From Cryobacterium soli (lineage in GTDB: Bacteria > Actinomycetota > Actinomycetes > Actinomycetales > Microbacteriaceae), in contig NZ_CP030033.1 of the NCBI RefSeq assembly GCF_003611035.1, positions 3,100,001 to 3,164,000 on the forward strand: DNA of 64,000 bases. Direction: 5' to 3'. Shown one piece after another: positions 27,484 to 35,678 of the stretch (its first letter is position 1; each line of letters opens with the position of its first letter). Made by a program: the position numbers and the translations under genes. Under the pieces are notes generated by a model, which was given only the letters and a program-made list of their open reading frames with translations, searched no databases and was not told the origin of the DNA.

Positions 27484-28421
27484 CCTGGAACCCCCGGGCG
27501 CTGCCCGACCAGACCGGCCGCACCATCGTGGTCACGGGCGCCAACGCAGGCCTGGGCTACTTCACGAGCGAGCAACTCGCGCGTGCCGGCGCCCACGTGG
27601 TGCTGGCCTGCCGCAACCCGGTCAAGGCTGCCGCGGCGGTCGCCGTCATCCGCGGGCGCGTCCCCGGCGCATCCGTGTCGACCATGGCCCTCGACGTGGC
27701 CGACCTCGCCTCGGTGCGCCGGGCAGCAGAGCGGATGCTCGACCTTCCTCAGCTGCACGGCCTCATCCTCAACGCCGGCATCGTGCACCCGCCCACCGAC
27801 CGTTCGGTGAGCCTGGACGGCACCGAGCTGGTGCTCGCCACCAACTACACCGGTCACTTCCTGCTCACCGGCCTGGTTCTGCCCGTGCTGCAGCGCACTC
27901 CCGGCAGCCGGGTCGTGTCGCTCGGTTCGCTGATCACCCGGCTGCTGGACTCCTCGCTGGAGGACCTGCAACTCGAGACCACGTACAACGGGGGCAAGGC
28001 CTACGCGCAGTCCAAGATCGCGATGCAGGTGTTCGGCTTCGAGCTGGACCGGCGCCTGCGCTCGGCTGGCCTCGACGGCCCCGGCGGGGTGCAGAGCCTG
28101 GTGGCGCACCCCGGCTACTCGATCTCGGGCCTCACACCCGGCATCCGCGGCGTCAACGAGGTGCGCCGCACCAAGCGCTTCGTCGACACCCTGCAGGGCT
28201 TCATCGGCGCCCAGGGCAAGGATGCCGGTGCCTGGCCGACCGTGCGGGCGGCGATCGATCCCTCTGCCGTCGGCGGCCAATACTACGGCCCCCGTTTCCT
28301 CACCCGCGGCACTCCGACCCTGCAGCGCCCCACCCGTACCTCGCTCGACCGCGGTATCGCCGACCGCCTCTTCGCCCGCACCGAGGCCCTCGTCGGGGCC
28401 CCGTTCCCGCTCCCCGCCTAA
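27480..28421 (+). CDS. Short-chain dehydrogenase/reductase
   Basis: 313 residues. Rossmann motif TGANAGLGYF near residue 19, NAG at the end of beta-4 (LILNAGIVHP), a Ser region (VVSLGSL) and the catalytic YAQSK. The order and length resemble the retinol/WW-domain oxidoreductase-like SDRs that act on hydrophobic alcohols with NADP. Substrate unknown. It is translationally coupled to the chorismate mutase, though no shared pathway is evident. Confidence 0.9.
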   Translation: MTWNPRALPDQTGRTIVVTGANAGLGYFTSEQLARAGAHVVLACRNPVKAAAAVAVIRGRVPGASVSTMALDVADLASVRRAAERMLDLPQLHGLILNAGIVHPPTDRSVSLDGTELVLATNYTGHFLLTGLVLPVLQRTPGSRVVSLGSLITRLLDSSLEDLQLETTYNGGKAYAQSKIAMQVFGFELDRRLRSAGLDGPGGVQSLVAHPGYSISGLTPGIRGVNEVRRTKRFVDTLQGFIGAQGKDAGAWPTVRAAIDPSAVGGQYYGPRFLTRGTPTLQRPTRTSLDRGIADRLFARTEALVGAPFPLPA

Positions 28422-28457
28422 CCCCCGCCCGGCTCGCCCCCTCGCTGTCGCTACGTC

Positions 28458-28518
28458 TCGCGAAAGCGGCCAAATGGCTACCTCAGCCGGCTGAGGTCGC
28501 CGTTTCGCCGCTCTCGTG
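28458..28518. repeat. 62-nt palindromic repeat, copy A
   Basis: Begins TCGCGAAAGCGGC and ends GCCGCTCTCGTGG, with an inner CCTCAGCCGGCTGAGG stem. Member of a four-copy family bracketing the DUF559 gene. The right terminal arm has drifted (TCGTGG for TCGCGA). Confidence 0.85.
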
Positions 28519-28529
28519 GACTGTTGTTT

Positions 28530-28591
28530 TCGCGAAAGCGGCCATATGGCTGCCTCAGCTGCGTGAGGTCGCCGTTTCGCCGCTCTCGCGA
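28530..28591. repeat. 62-nt palindromic repeat, copy B
   Basis: The best-conserved copy: ends TCGCGA on both sides, then AGCGGC/GCCGCT, a CCATATGG/CGTTTCG bubble and an inner CCTCA…TGAGG stem around GCTGCG. Direct orientation with copy A, 72 bases apart start to start. Confidence 0.88.
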
Positions 28592-28604
28592 CCCCCGCCG
28601 CGGG

Positions 28605-29519
28605 TCATGGGCTCCACCCCGCTGCGGCGAGGGCCGTGGTGATCTTCCGTAGGGCCGGCGAAGGCGACATCCTCAGATGCGATTTATTGATGCGGATGAC
28701 GCGCCAGCCGGCCTCCATGATCGCATCAAGACGGTCCACGTCCCAGTGATACTGCTCCTCGTCGGTGCGGTGCTGCTCGCCGTCATACTCCACGAGCACC
28801 TTGTACTTGCGAAACACCAGGTCCCCGGTCGCGATCTTGCGGCCCCGCCTGTCGAAAATCTCACCGTTCACCTCCGGTTCGGGTAGCCCTGCCCGCACGA
28901 TCACCAACCTGGTCGCCGTCTCCTTGGCTGAATCCGTCCGGGGCCGCACAGACTCGAAGGCCTCGCGCAGCTTCTTCGCCCCACGTTGCCCGGTGTACCG
29001 CAACACGCCAGCGCGCAGCTCATCCATAGTCGCGAGCGGCTGCTTCCGACGTACCAGAGCATCTCCCGCTTCGATCAGGGCGTCCAATGACAACATTGTG
29101 GATAGCTGACACCACGTATCGACCGGAGAGGTCACCTGCATGCCGGTCACGACCACGACGCGAACCCGGTCGCGCTGTACCTGATGCCCCACGACGCCGC
29201 GGCCGGCGTGCCTCGATGATGCGATGTGAGTCGAGACGTGCACGCGTGGATCCTGGGCGAGGCGCAACGGCAGCGGCATATTGTGGATGAGAGCAGCGCT
29301 GGTGTGGCTGAAGAACTGTTCCCCGCTGAGATGGGGCAGGTACGAGCGGATACGGGCGAGCGGGTCGGTCGAGTCAGACGGCACCACACGGATGCCGTGG
29401 TACGGCCGCGCCAGGTCGTCACTACGCATACGCGCCCGTGTCATGCCCTCGGACAGCCCTTCCTGATGGCTGAATGCGCGCCCTCGCAGCGCTCGCGGTA
29501 TCTCTGTGCGCCGTTTCAT
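28605..29519 (-). CDS. DUF559 endonuclease-like protein with AbiEi-type N-terminal region
   Basis: 304 residues. The C-terminal 100 residues fit the Vsr/PD-(D/E)xK fold of DUF559: GDLVFRKYKVLVEYDGEQH, with the acidic and Glu residues where the active site is expected, and a late GWRVIRINK strand. The N-terminal 190 are like the AbiEi-type proteins seen in actinobacteria (HTSAALIHNMPLPLRL, then LVRRKQPLATMDEL). These proteins occur in many copies per genome and are suspected nuclease or toxin-antitoxin-like proteins, but the function is not established. Two palindromic repeats lie on each side. Confidence 0.75.
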   Translation of the reverse strand: MKRRTEIPRALRGRAFSHQEGLSEGMTRARMRSDDLARPYHGIRVVPSDSTDPLARIRSYLPHLSGEQFFSHTSAALIHNMPLPLRLAQDPRVHVSTHIASSRHAGRGVVGHQVQRDRVRVVVVTGMQVTSPVDTWCQLSTMLSLDALIEAGDALVRRKQPLATMDELRAGVLRYTGQRGAKKLREAFESVRPRTDSAKETATRLVIVRAGLPEPEVNGEIFDRRGRKIATGDLVFRKYKVLVEYDGEQHRTDEEQYHWDVDRLDAIMEAGWRVIRINKSHLRMSPSPALRKITTALAAAGWSP

Positions 29520-29584
29520 CCCCAGAGGATGCGCCGTGAGCGTGTTGCCGTGCCGAAGTTATCCCCAGCCTCCACCCGGTATTC

Positions 29585-29646
29585 CGCGAGAGCGGTCGTG
29601 TGGTCGCTTCAGCGCGCTGAGGTAGCTATTTCGCCGCTTTCGCGAG
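29585..29646. repeat. 62-nt palindromic repeat, copy C
   Basis: Opens CGCGAGAGCGG and closes CCGCTTTCGCGAG with a central CGCTTCAGCGCGCTGAGG. Same length and arm design as copies A, B and D, with about 70-75 percent identity by eye. Confidence 0.82.
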
Positions 29647-29676
29647 AGAGGTGAGCGTGGGAGGGACGGCGACATC

Positions 29677-29738
29677 TCGCGAGAGCGGCCGTGTGGTTCC
29701 TTCAACCTGGTGAGATAGCCGTTAGGCCGCTTTCGCGA
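29677..29738. repeat. 62-nt palindromic repeat, copy D
   Basis: TCGCGAGAGCGGCC at the left and GGCCGCTTTCGCGA at the right are complementary over 14 positions with one G-T-type mismatch; the inner arms (CAACCTGGTGAG) are weaker. 92 bases start to start from copy C. Confidence 0.82.
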
Positions 29739-29885
29739 GGGGTGGCAGGGGCGGCAGCTGGCCGCCGCCGGTCCTGATGAACGGGTCCGTCGAGCCGGGC
29801 ATTGCCCGGTCCGCCGCGACGGGGCAGGATGCCACCGTGCGGCGGCTCGTCGAACCGATGATCCGTGACGGGCAGCTGAGAACGG

Positions 29886-31100
29886 ATGGCTATGGGCGAA
29901 CGCATCGCGATCATCGGCGGCGGCATCGTAGGGGTGGCCCTGGCGCGGGCCCTCGCCCTGCGCGGACTCGGCGACGTCACGGTCTTCGAGAAAGAGGACC
30001 GACTCGCCGCGCATCAGACCGGACGCAACTCCGGCGTGGTGCACGCCGGCCTGTACTACCAGCCGGGCAGCCTCAAAGCCCGGCTGTGCGCCGCGGGCCG
30101 CACCAGCATCCGCGAGTATTGCGCCGAGAAGAGCCTGCCCTACCGTGAGGTGGGCAAGCTCGTCGTCGCGGTCGACGAGAGCGAGCTGCCGGCCCTCGCC
30201 GAGATCGAACGGCGGGCGAACGCCAATGGGGTGCCAGACCTGCTCCGCGTGGATGGCCTGGTCCGCCTCCGGGAGATCGAACCCCACGTGGCAGGCATCG
30301 CCGCCGTGCACTCGCCGCATACCGCGGCCGTGGACTACTCCGCGATCACCGAGGCGATGGCGACGGATGTGCGCGCCGCCGGCGGCAGCATCCGCACCGG
30401 CCACGAGGTGGTGGCGATGCAGCTCGAGGGAGCGAGAGTGCGTGTGCGCACCCGGGAGTCCGAGCATGTCGTCGACCGGGTGATCGCCTGCGCCGGGCTG
30501 CAATCCGACGTGGTCGCCCGTCTGGTCGGCGCGGACCCGTCGCCCAAGATCCTGCCGTTCCGCGGCGAGTACTGGGCGCTGGACCCGGCGCGCACCGACC
30601 TCGTGCGGGGCATGATCTACCCGGTGCCCGACCCGCGGTTCCCCTTCCTTGGTGTGCACTTCACCCGCGGTGTCTACGACGACGTGCACGTGGGGCCCAA
30701 TGCGGTGCCGGCGCTGGCCCGGGAGGGGTACACCTGGCTGACCGTCTCGCCCAAGGACACCTGGGAGTCCCTGCGCTGGCCGGGCGCGGGCGCCTTGGCC
30801 AGACAGCATTGGCGGATGGGGCTCGACGAGATCAGCGGCTCCCTGGTCAAGCCCCTCTACTACCGCAAGGCCCGCCGGTTCATCCCCGAGCTGCGGATGG
30901 GTGACCTCACCGCCAAGACCGCCGCCGGCGTGCGCGCCCAGGCCTGGGGCCGCGACGGCACCCTCCTCGACGACTTCGCGGTCGACCAGGTCGGCCCGGT
31001 CACCCTGCTGCGCAACGCCCCGTCACCCGCCGCCACCTCCTCGATGGCGATCGCCGAGCACGTGCTCGAGAACTACGTGCTCGCCCGTACGCCCGAGTAG
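29886..31100 (+). CDS. lhgO: L-2-hydroxyglutarate oxidase LhgO
   Basis: 404 residues, FAD-dependent DAO-family oxidoreductase. Dinucleotide-binding motif IAIIGGGIVGVALARALA at the start, then the hallmark HQTGRNSGVVHAGLYYQPGS and a C-terminal DGTLLDDF segment. It oxidises L-2-hydroxyglutarate, a side product of central metabolism, to 2-oxoglutarate, passing electrons to the quinone pool. Start could be 29886 or 29892. Confidence 0.92.
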   Translation: MAMGERIAIIGGGIVGVALARALALRGLGDVTVFEKEDRLAAHQTGRNSGVVHAGLYYQPGSLKARLCAAGRTSIREYCAEKSLPYREVGKLVVAVDESELPALAEIERRANANGVPDLLRVDGLVRLREIEPHVAGIAAVHSPHTAAVDYSAITEAMATDVRAAGGSIRTGHEVVAMQLEGARVRVRTRESEHVVDRVIACAGLQSDVVARLVGADPSPKILPFRGEYWALDPARTDLVRGMIYPVPDPRFPFLGVHFTRGVYDDVHVGPNAVPALAREGYTWLTVSPKDTWESLRWPGAGALARQHWRMGLDEISGSLVKPLYYRKARRFIPELRMGDLTAKTAAGVRAQAWGRDGTLLDDFAVDQVGPVTLLRNAPSPAATSSMAIAEHVLENYVLARTPE

Positions 31101-31130
31101 AGCAGCGGATGCGCACCGTGCTGGCTCACT

Positions 31131-31188
31131 GCACCTCGTGCGGGTGACCGCGCCCGCTATAGCGGGCGTGCCGAACGGTACGAGGTGC
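31131..31188. repeat. Long cruciform 1 with TATA core after lhgO
   Basis: Outer arms GCACCTCGT (31131-31139) and ACGAGGTGC (31180-31188) are perfectly complementary. The centre is a perfect 18-bp palindrome CGCCCGCTATAGCGGGCG (31151-31168). It starts 30 bases after the lhgO stop; no T-run. Confidence 0.8.
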
Positions 31189-31228
31189 GGTGAAGCGGCG
31201 CGCACCGAGCATCCTGCCCGCTGCACCT

Positions 31229-31311
31229 CTGGTGGCTGGATAAGCCCGCTGTGGGTGGCCGAGCCCTGGGTGGCTGGATGAGGCCCCTATAGGGGGATCA
31301 TCCAACCAGAG
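31229..31311. repeat. Long cruciform 2 with TATA core
   Basis: Outer arms CTCTGGT…TGGAT and ATCCAACCAGAG (31300-31311) with a three-base bulge; near the centre a perfect CCCCTATAGGGG (31284-31295). The 11-mer GGTGGCTGGAT occurs twice (31231-31241, 31269-31279). Same design as the neighbouring element. Confidence 0.7.
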
Positions 31312-31361
31312 CAGGCGCACCCAACGCACCAACGGCCGGCCACCGGTGCCGACTTGCCGAA

Positions 31362-31394
31362 AAATGCCCCTTCCCGGAGAGGGAAGGGGCATTT
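31362..31394. terminator. Strong bidirectional terminator between lhgO and purL
   Basis: AAATGCCCCTTCCC (31362-31375) pairs perfectly with GGGAAGGGGCATTT (31381-31394) around a five-base loop. A/T at the stem base gives a T-run in either direction. It lies 24 bases beyond the end of purL (leftward). Confidence 0.9.
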
Positions 31395-31417
31395 CGCGGC
31401 AACTCAGGCCGAAGGCT

Positions 31418-33724
31418 TTACGCGAACGCGTTCGGCAGCGTGCTGCGGTGACGCGACTGCAGTTCGGTCAGCGGCACCGTGAAGTAGTCCTGGATCTCGA
31501 GCACCGGGGCGGTCGCGTCCGTCACCCCGATGCGCAGCACCGGGTAGTCGCGGCCTTCGCAGAGGCCGAGGAACTTGACGTCGTCCTCACGCGGGACGGA
31601 GACGAGCACACGGCCGGTCGACTCCGAGAACAGGGCAACGGATGCGTCGATACCGTCGCGCTCGAGGATGTCGCCGAGCCAGACCCGGGCGCCAACGCCG
31701 AACCGGAGCACGGCCTCGGCGAGGGCCTGCGCGAGGCCACCCGTGGAGAGGTCGTGCGCGCTGTCGATCAGGGCCTCGATCGACGCGGCGTGCAGGAGAC
31801 CGGCGAGGTCGGCTTCGCGGCCGAGGTCGACGATGGGCGGCACGCCACCGAGGTGGTCGTGCACCACGGCGCTCCACGCCGAGCCGTCGAGCTCTTCGCG
31901 GGTGATGCCGAGCAGGTAGATGTTGTGTCCGTCGTCCTGCCAGCCGCTGGGCACGCGGCGGGCCACATCGTCGATCACGCCGAGCACGGCAACGACCGGG
32001 GTCGGGTGGATCGGCTGGTCGCCGGTCTGGTTGTAGAACGACACGTTGCCGCCGGTGACCGGGATCTCCAGCTCGAGGCAGCCATCCGCCAGGCCTTCGA
32101 CGGCCTGGGAGAACTGCCACATGACCTCGGGGTTCTCGGGGGAGCCGAAGTTGAGGCAGTCGCTGATGCCCACCGGCACGGCGCCGGTGACGGCCACGTT
32201 GCGGTACGCCTCGGCAAGGGCCAGCTGCGCGCCGCGGTACGGGTCGAGCTGGCAGTAGCGGCCGTTCGCGTCGGTGGAGATGACGAAGCCGAGGCCCGAC
32301 TCCTCGTCGATGCGGATCATGCCGGCGTCGTCCGGGAACGAGAGGGCGGTGTTGCCCATCACGTAGCGGTCGTACTGGTCGGTGATCCAGCTCGGGTCGG
32401 CCAGGTTGGGCGAGCCGAGCAGCGCGAGGAATTGCTCCTGCAGCGTCGCGGCATCCGTCGCCCGGGGCAGGGCCGAGGCGGTGTCGGCCTGCAGCGCGTC
32501 GATCCAGGTGGGGTAGGCCACCGGGCGGTCGTAGACCGGGCCGTCCACGGCCACGGTGCGCGGGTCGACGTTGACGATCTCTTCACCGTGGAAGTCGATG
32601 ATCAGGCGACCGGAGTCGGTGACCTCGCCGAGCACGCTGGTCTCCACGTCCCACTTCTCCACCACGGCGAGGAAGCCGGCGAGCTTCTCCGGCGTGACGA
32701 CGGCCATCATGCGTTCCTGGCTCTCGCTCATCAGGATCTCTTCGGCGGTGAGCGACGGGTCGCGCAGCAGCACCTTCTCCAGCTGGATGTACATGCCGCC
32801 GTCGCCGTTGGAGGCCAGCTCGCTGGTGGCGCAGGAGATACCCGCGGCGCCCAGGTCCTGGATGCCCTCGACGAGCTTCTCGCGGTACAGCTCGAGGCAG
32901 CACTCGATGAGCACCTTCTCGGCGAACGGGTCGCCCACCTGCACGGCGGGGCGCTTGGTCGGGCCGCCCTCGCTGAACGTGTCCGAGGCCAGAATGGATG
33001 CGCCGCCGATGCCGTCGCCGCCGGTGCGGGCCCCGAAGAGCACGACCTTGTTGCCGGCGCCCGAGGCGTTGGCCAGGTGCAGGTCCTCGTGGCGCAGCAC
33101 GCCCACAGAGAGCGCGTTGACCAGCGGGTTGCCCTGGTAGACGGAGTCGAACCAGGTCTCGCCGCCGATGTTGGGCAGGCCCAGGCAGTTGCCGTAGAAG
33201 CTGATGCCCGAGACCACGCCGTGCACAACACGGGCGGTGTCGGGGTCGTTGATGTCGCCGAAGCGCAGCGCATCCATCACGGCGACCGGGCGGGCGCCCA
33301 TCGAGATGATGTCACGCACGATGCCGCCGACGCCGGTCGCGGCGCCCTGGAACGGCTCGATGTACGAGGGGTGGTTGTGCGATTCGATCTTGAAGGTGAC
33401 GGCCCAGCCCTCGCCCACGTCGAGCACGCCGGCGTTCTCGCCCATGCCCACCATCAGGTTCTTCTTCATGGCGGGGGAGACCTTGTCGCCGAACTGGCGC
33501 AGGTACTTCTTCGAGCTCTTGTATGAGCAGTGCTCGCTCCACATCACCGAGTACATGGCGAGCTCACCCGAGGTGGGGCGGCGGCCCAGGATGGTGCGGA
33601 TCTCGGCGTATTCGCCGGGCGTCAACCCGAGGGCAGCGTACGGCTGCTCCTTCTCGGGAGTGTTGATCGCGTTGGTCACGGTGTCAGCGACGCCGCGGGA
33701 GGATGTGTTGGAAACAGCGGTCAC
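31418..33724 (-). CDS. purL: Phosphoribosylformylglycinamidine synthase subunit PurL (small type)
   Basis: 768 residues from GTG 33724 ([11 protein letters not shown]), with GGGAGA upstream. Amidates FGAR to FGAM using ATP and ammonia supplied by PurQ in a PurL-PurQ-PurS complex. Signatures: the catalytic His in [11 protein letters not shown], the [20 protein letters not shown] nucleotide/Mg loop, GGDGIGGAS, and a second half repeating the fold ([24 protein letters not shown]). Length is that of the split Gram-positive enzyme. Unusually, purQ and purS are 7.3 kb away (41031-41998). Confidence 0.97.
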   Translation of the reverse strand: MTAVSNTSSRGVADTVTNAINTPEKEQPYAALGLTPGEYAEIRTILGRRPTSGELAMYSVMWSEHCSYKSSKKYLRQFGDKVSPAMKKNLMVGMGENAGVLDVGEGWAVTFKIESHNHPSYIEPFQGAATGVGGIVRDIISMGARPVAVMDALRFGDINDPDTARVVHGVVSGISFYGNCLGLPNIGGETWFDSVYQGNPLVNALSVGVLRHEDLHLANASGAGNKVVLFGARTGGDGIGGASILASDTFSEGGPTKRPAVQVGDPFAEKVLIECCLELYREKLVEGIQDLGAAGISCATSELASNGDGGMYIQLEKVLLRDPSLTAEEILMSESQERMMAVVTPEKLAGFLAVVEKWDVETSVLGEVTDSGRLIIDFHGEEIVNVDPRTVAVDGPVYDRPVAYPTWIDALQADTASALPRATDAATLQEQFLALLGSPNLADPSWITDQYDRYVMGNTALSFPDDAGMIRIDEESGLGFVISTDANGRYCQLDPYRGAQLALAEAYRNVAVTGAVPVGISDCLNFGSPENPEVMWQFSQAVEGLADGCLELEIPVTGGNVSFYNQTGDQPIHPTPVVAVLGVIDDVARRVPSGWQDDGHNIYLLGITREELDGSAWSAVVHDHLGGVPPIVDLGREADLAGLLHAASIEALIDSAHDLSTGGLAQALAEAVLRFGVGARVWLGDILERDGIDASVALFSESTGRVLVSVPREDDVKFLGLCEGRDYPVLRIGVTDATAPVLEIQDYFTVPLTELQSRHRSTLPNAFA

Positions 33725-33889
33725 GAGTGGCGTTCTCCCAGAGATAGCGGATGCTTGACCGGGCAAGTCTACCCGGCGACCCCGCCCTGCGGCGGCGGCA
33801 TCGGCGCGGTCTGGCGCTGCGCCCGCGCACCGGCGCCTGGCCCGCGCTCCCGGGCGTCGAGACGGGCTTCTCCGTGTTGCGCTGGCCAC

Positions 33890-33929
33890 GCGCCGTTTCG
33901 CGGGTGGCGTGCCTCCCGCCCAGCGGCGC
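33890..33929. repeat. 40-bp GC-rich palindromic repeat, copy 1
   Basis: Opens GCGCCGTTTCGCGGG and closes CAGCGGCGC; the outer GCGCC/GGCGC arms pair and the centre holds GGCGTGCC. A related 43-base hairpin overlaps it immediately downstream (33926-33968). Located in the purL/TMEM175 divergent gap (33725-34034), in which I see no other feature. Confidence 0.8.
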
Positions 33930-34034
33930 CTGCCCCGCGCGGCGCTGCTCTCGCCCGAGCAGCGGCGCCCGGCCCGCATCCGGGGATCTGCGCATTCGTA
34001 GGGCCCGGACATGACGGGAGAGTAGGTTTGCGTC

Positions 34035-34679
34035 ATGGAATCGGCGCGGGCGCGGTACCGGCGGCTCCTCGACACCGGGCGCAACACCGAACGCGTCGAG
34101 TTCTTCAGCGATGCGGTGTTCGCCATCGCCATGACGCTGCTCGTCCTCGACATCCGGTTGCCCGACACGTCGTCGGCCGACCTCGGCCCCGCTCTGGCCG
34201 CCCTCGCGCCGGAGTACCTGGCGTACGCGCTGAGCTTCGCGGTGATCGCGGTCAACTGGGCAGCCCATCATCGCAAGTTCCGGTTGATCGCTGGTTACGA
34301 CCGGCGGCTCGTGCAGCTCAACCTCCTGCTCCTGCTGCTGGTTGCGTTCCTGCCGTTCCCCACCTCGGTGCTCAGCGAGTACGGCGGCGAGACTCCGGCG
34401 GTGGTGCTCTACGCGGGCACGGTGGCCGCCATCAGCGGGATGCAATGCCTGGTCTGGGCCTCGGCGCGGGCGTCCCGGCTGCTCGAACCCTCTGTCGACC
34501 GAGCGATGTTCTTCTACGTCTTGCGCACCATGCTCGTCACGGTGGTGGTCTTCGCCGCATCGATTCCCGTGGCCCTACTCGGCGCACCGGATGCGGCGAT
34601 GTACAGCTGGATCATCGCCGCGCCGCTGAGCGTGGTGGCCGCTCGTTGGGTGCCGGAGCCGGCAGCTGCCCACAGCTGA
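34035..34679 (+). CDS. TMEM175-family (DUF1211) cation-channel-like protein
   Basis: 214 residues, about six membrane helices. The family fingerprint is in the first helix: [20 protein letters not shown], containing FSD. Bacterial members form tetrameric K+-permeable channels with hydrophobic gates. The second helix has the conserved SF…[10 protein letters not shown] region. No regulatory domain. Stands alone. Confidence 0.88.
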   Translation: MESARARYRRLLDTGRNTERVEFFSDAVFAIAMTLLVLDIRLPDTSSADLGPALAALAPEYLAYALSFAVIAVNWAAHHRKFRLIAGYDRRLVQLNLLLLLLVAFLPFPTSVLSEYGGETPAVVLYAGTVAAISGMQCLVWASARASRLLEPSVDRAMFFYVLRTMLVTVVVFAASIPVALLGAPDAAMYSWIIAAPLSVVAARWVPEPAAAHS

Positions 34680-34751
34680 GATCGCTTCTGCAGGCGACCG
34701 CACCGCAATTCGCTCCGGAGAGCATGCGGCTGGTTGCCGACCGCGGGTCGG

Positions 34752-34791
34752 GCGCCATTACGCAGGTGGCGGGCCTCCAGCGCAGCGGCGC
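34752..34791. repeat. 40-bp GC-rich palindromic repeat, copy 2
   Basis: Opens GCGCCATTACGCAGG and closes CGCAGCGGCGC, with central GGCGGGCC. Exactly 40 bases like copies 1, 4 and 5. A truncated copy (34804-34836) follows. Confidence 0.8.
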
Positions 34792-34803
34792 GCGGCCCGC
34801 GCT

Positions 34804-34836
34804 GCGCCTGGCGTGCTGCCTCCCGCGTAGCGGCGG
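34804..34836. repeat. Truncated copy of the 40-bp repeat (copy 3)
   Basis: GCGCCTGGCGTGCTGCC followed by CCCGCGTAGCGGCGG: both ends and the centre of the family are recognisable but about seven inner bases are missing. Lies 12 bases after copy 2. Confidence 0.6.
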
Positions 34837-34874
34837 CTGCCCGCGAGGCCTGGCTCGGCCGCGCGACGCTCGAC

Positions 34875-35678
34875 TCAGAACAGCACGCCCGGTCCAACGC
34901 CCAACCCCAGCGTGCCGACCCCGTCGATCACGAGCGCCAGAACGCCCAGCGTGCCGGCGAACAGTAGCCAGTCAGCCGGGCCGAGCGGCACCGGCCGCCA
35001 CACCGTGCGGGCGCCCAAGCCGAGCCCGCGCGACTCCAGCGACTGCGACATCCGTTCCCCGCGCCGCAGGGACACCACGAGAAGGGTGAACGCGGCGCGC
35101 CCGAATTCGCGGATGCCGAACCGGGTTGCACCGTCGGAGCGGACGGGCGCCCGCACGGACTGCGCCTGCCGGATGACCTGCCATTCCCGTGGCAGCTGCT
35201 GCAGCATCCGGTAGCCGGCCAGTACCGCGAAGGTCACCCGGGCGCTCAGCCGGGCGTGCTGGTGCAGGCTGGTCATCAACGCCACCGGGTCGGTCGTGCC
35301 GATGAAGCCGATCGACAGGATGCCGATGGCCATCGTGCGCAGGGCCAGCGCCGATCCCACCTGCAGCCCCTCCACCGTGACCCGGATCGGCGGCAGGTCG
35401 ACCAGGACCTCGCCGGGTCGGCTCAGGGCGTTGACCACGAGGATCCCCAGGGCGAACCCGACGAAGGGCAGGTGGGCCAGCACGAGGGTGCGGAGCGGGA
35501 TCCGGGCGAAGCCCAGCACCGCGGCGAGGCCGAGCAGGTACAGCAGTGCCGGGGTGACCGGGTCGAACACGAAGAGCAGTGCCAGCGAGACGATGAAGAG
35601 GATCGCCAGCTTCACCGTGGGGTTTCGCCGTGCCAGCGGTGAGGGAGCCACTGCGCCGAGGGCGCTCGACGCATTCAT
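34875..35678 (-). CDS. ykoC: ECF transporter T component (YkoC-like)
   Basis: 267 residues from ATG 35678 (MNASSALGAVAPSP), overlapping the ATPase stop as ATGA. About five or six membrane helices and the cytoplasmic coupling helices; the short motif SRG in QSLESRGLGLG matches the EcfT signature that docks onto the ATPases. It is the permanent membrane scaffold of an energy-coupling-factor importer. As the last gene of the TPP-riboswitch operon it completes the ykoFEDC set. Confidence 0.92.
   Translation of the reverse strand: MNASSALGAVAPSPLARRNPTVKLAILFIVSLALLFVFDPVTPALLYLLGLAAVLGFARIPLRTLVLAHLPFVGFALGILVVNALSRPGEVLVDLPPIRVTVEGLQVGSALALRTMAIGILSIGFIGTTDPVALMTSLHQHARLSARVTFAVLAGYRMLQQLPREWQVIRQAQSVRAPVRSDGATRFGIREFGRAAFTLLVVSLRRGERMSQSLESRGLGLGARTVWRPVPLGPADWLLFAGTLGVLALVIDGVGTLGLGVGPGVLF

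Larger units (their letters stand above)
29520..29885. other. Non-coding region holding palindromic repeats C and D
   Basis: 366 bases between the divergent DUF559 and lhgO genes. It is mostly the two palindromic repeats (29585-29646 and 29677-29738) plus about 145 bases before lhgO in which I see no further element. Confidence 0.5.

Noticed and set aside
28458..29738. Insertion sequence flanked by inverted repeats
   Set aside because: No transposase, no target-site duplication, and the repeats are direct copies of self-palindromes rather than IS ends.
31131..31311. tRNA or attachment site in the TATA palindromes
   Set aside because: No cloverleaf or anticodon arm and no integrase within the window.
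31346..33526. A 726-codon frame on the plus strand over purL
   Set aside because: GC-rich antisense shadow with no recognisable domain; purL is unambiguous on the other strand.
34680..34874. Possible small gene in the GC-rich gap after the TMEM175-like gene
   Set aside because: The sequence is explained by repeat copies 2 and 3; open frames lack ribosome sites and conserved look.
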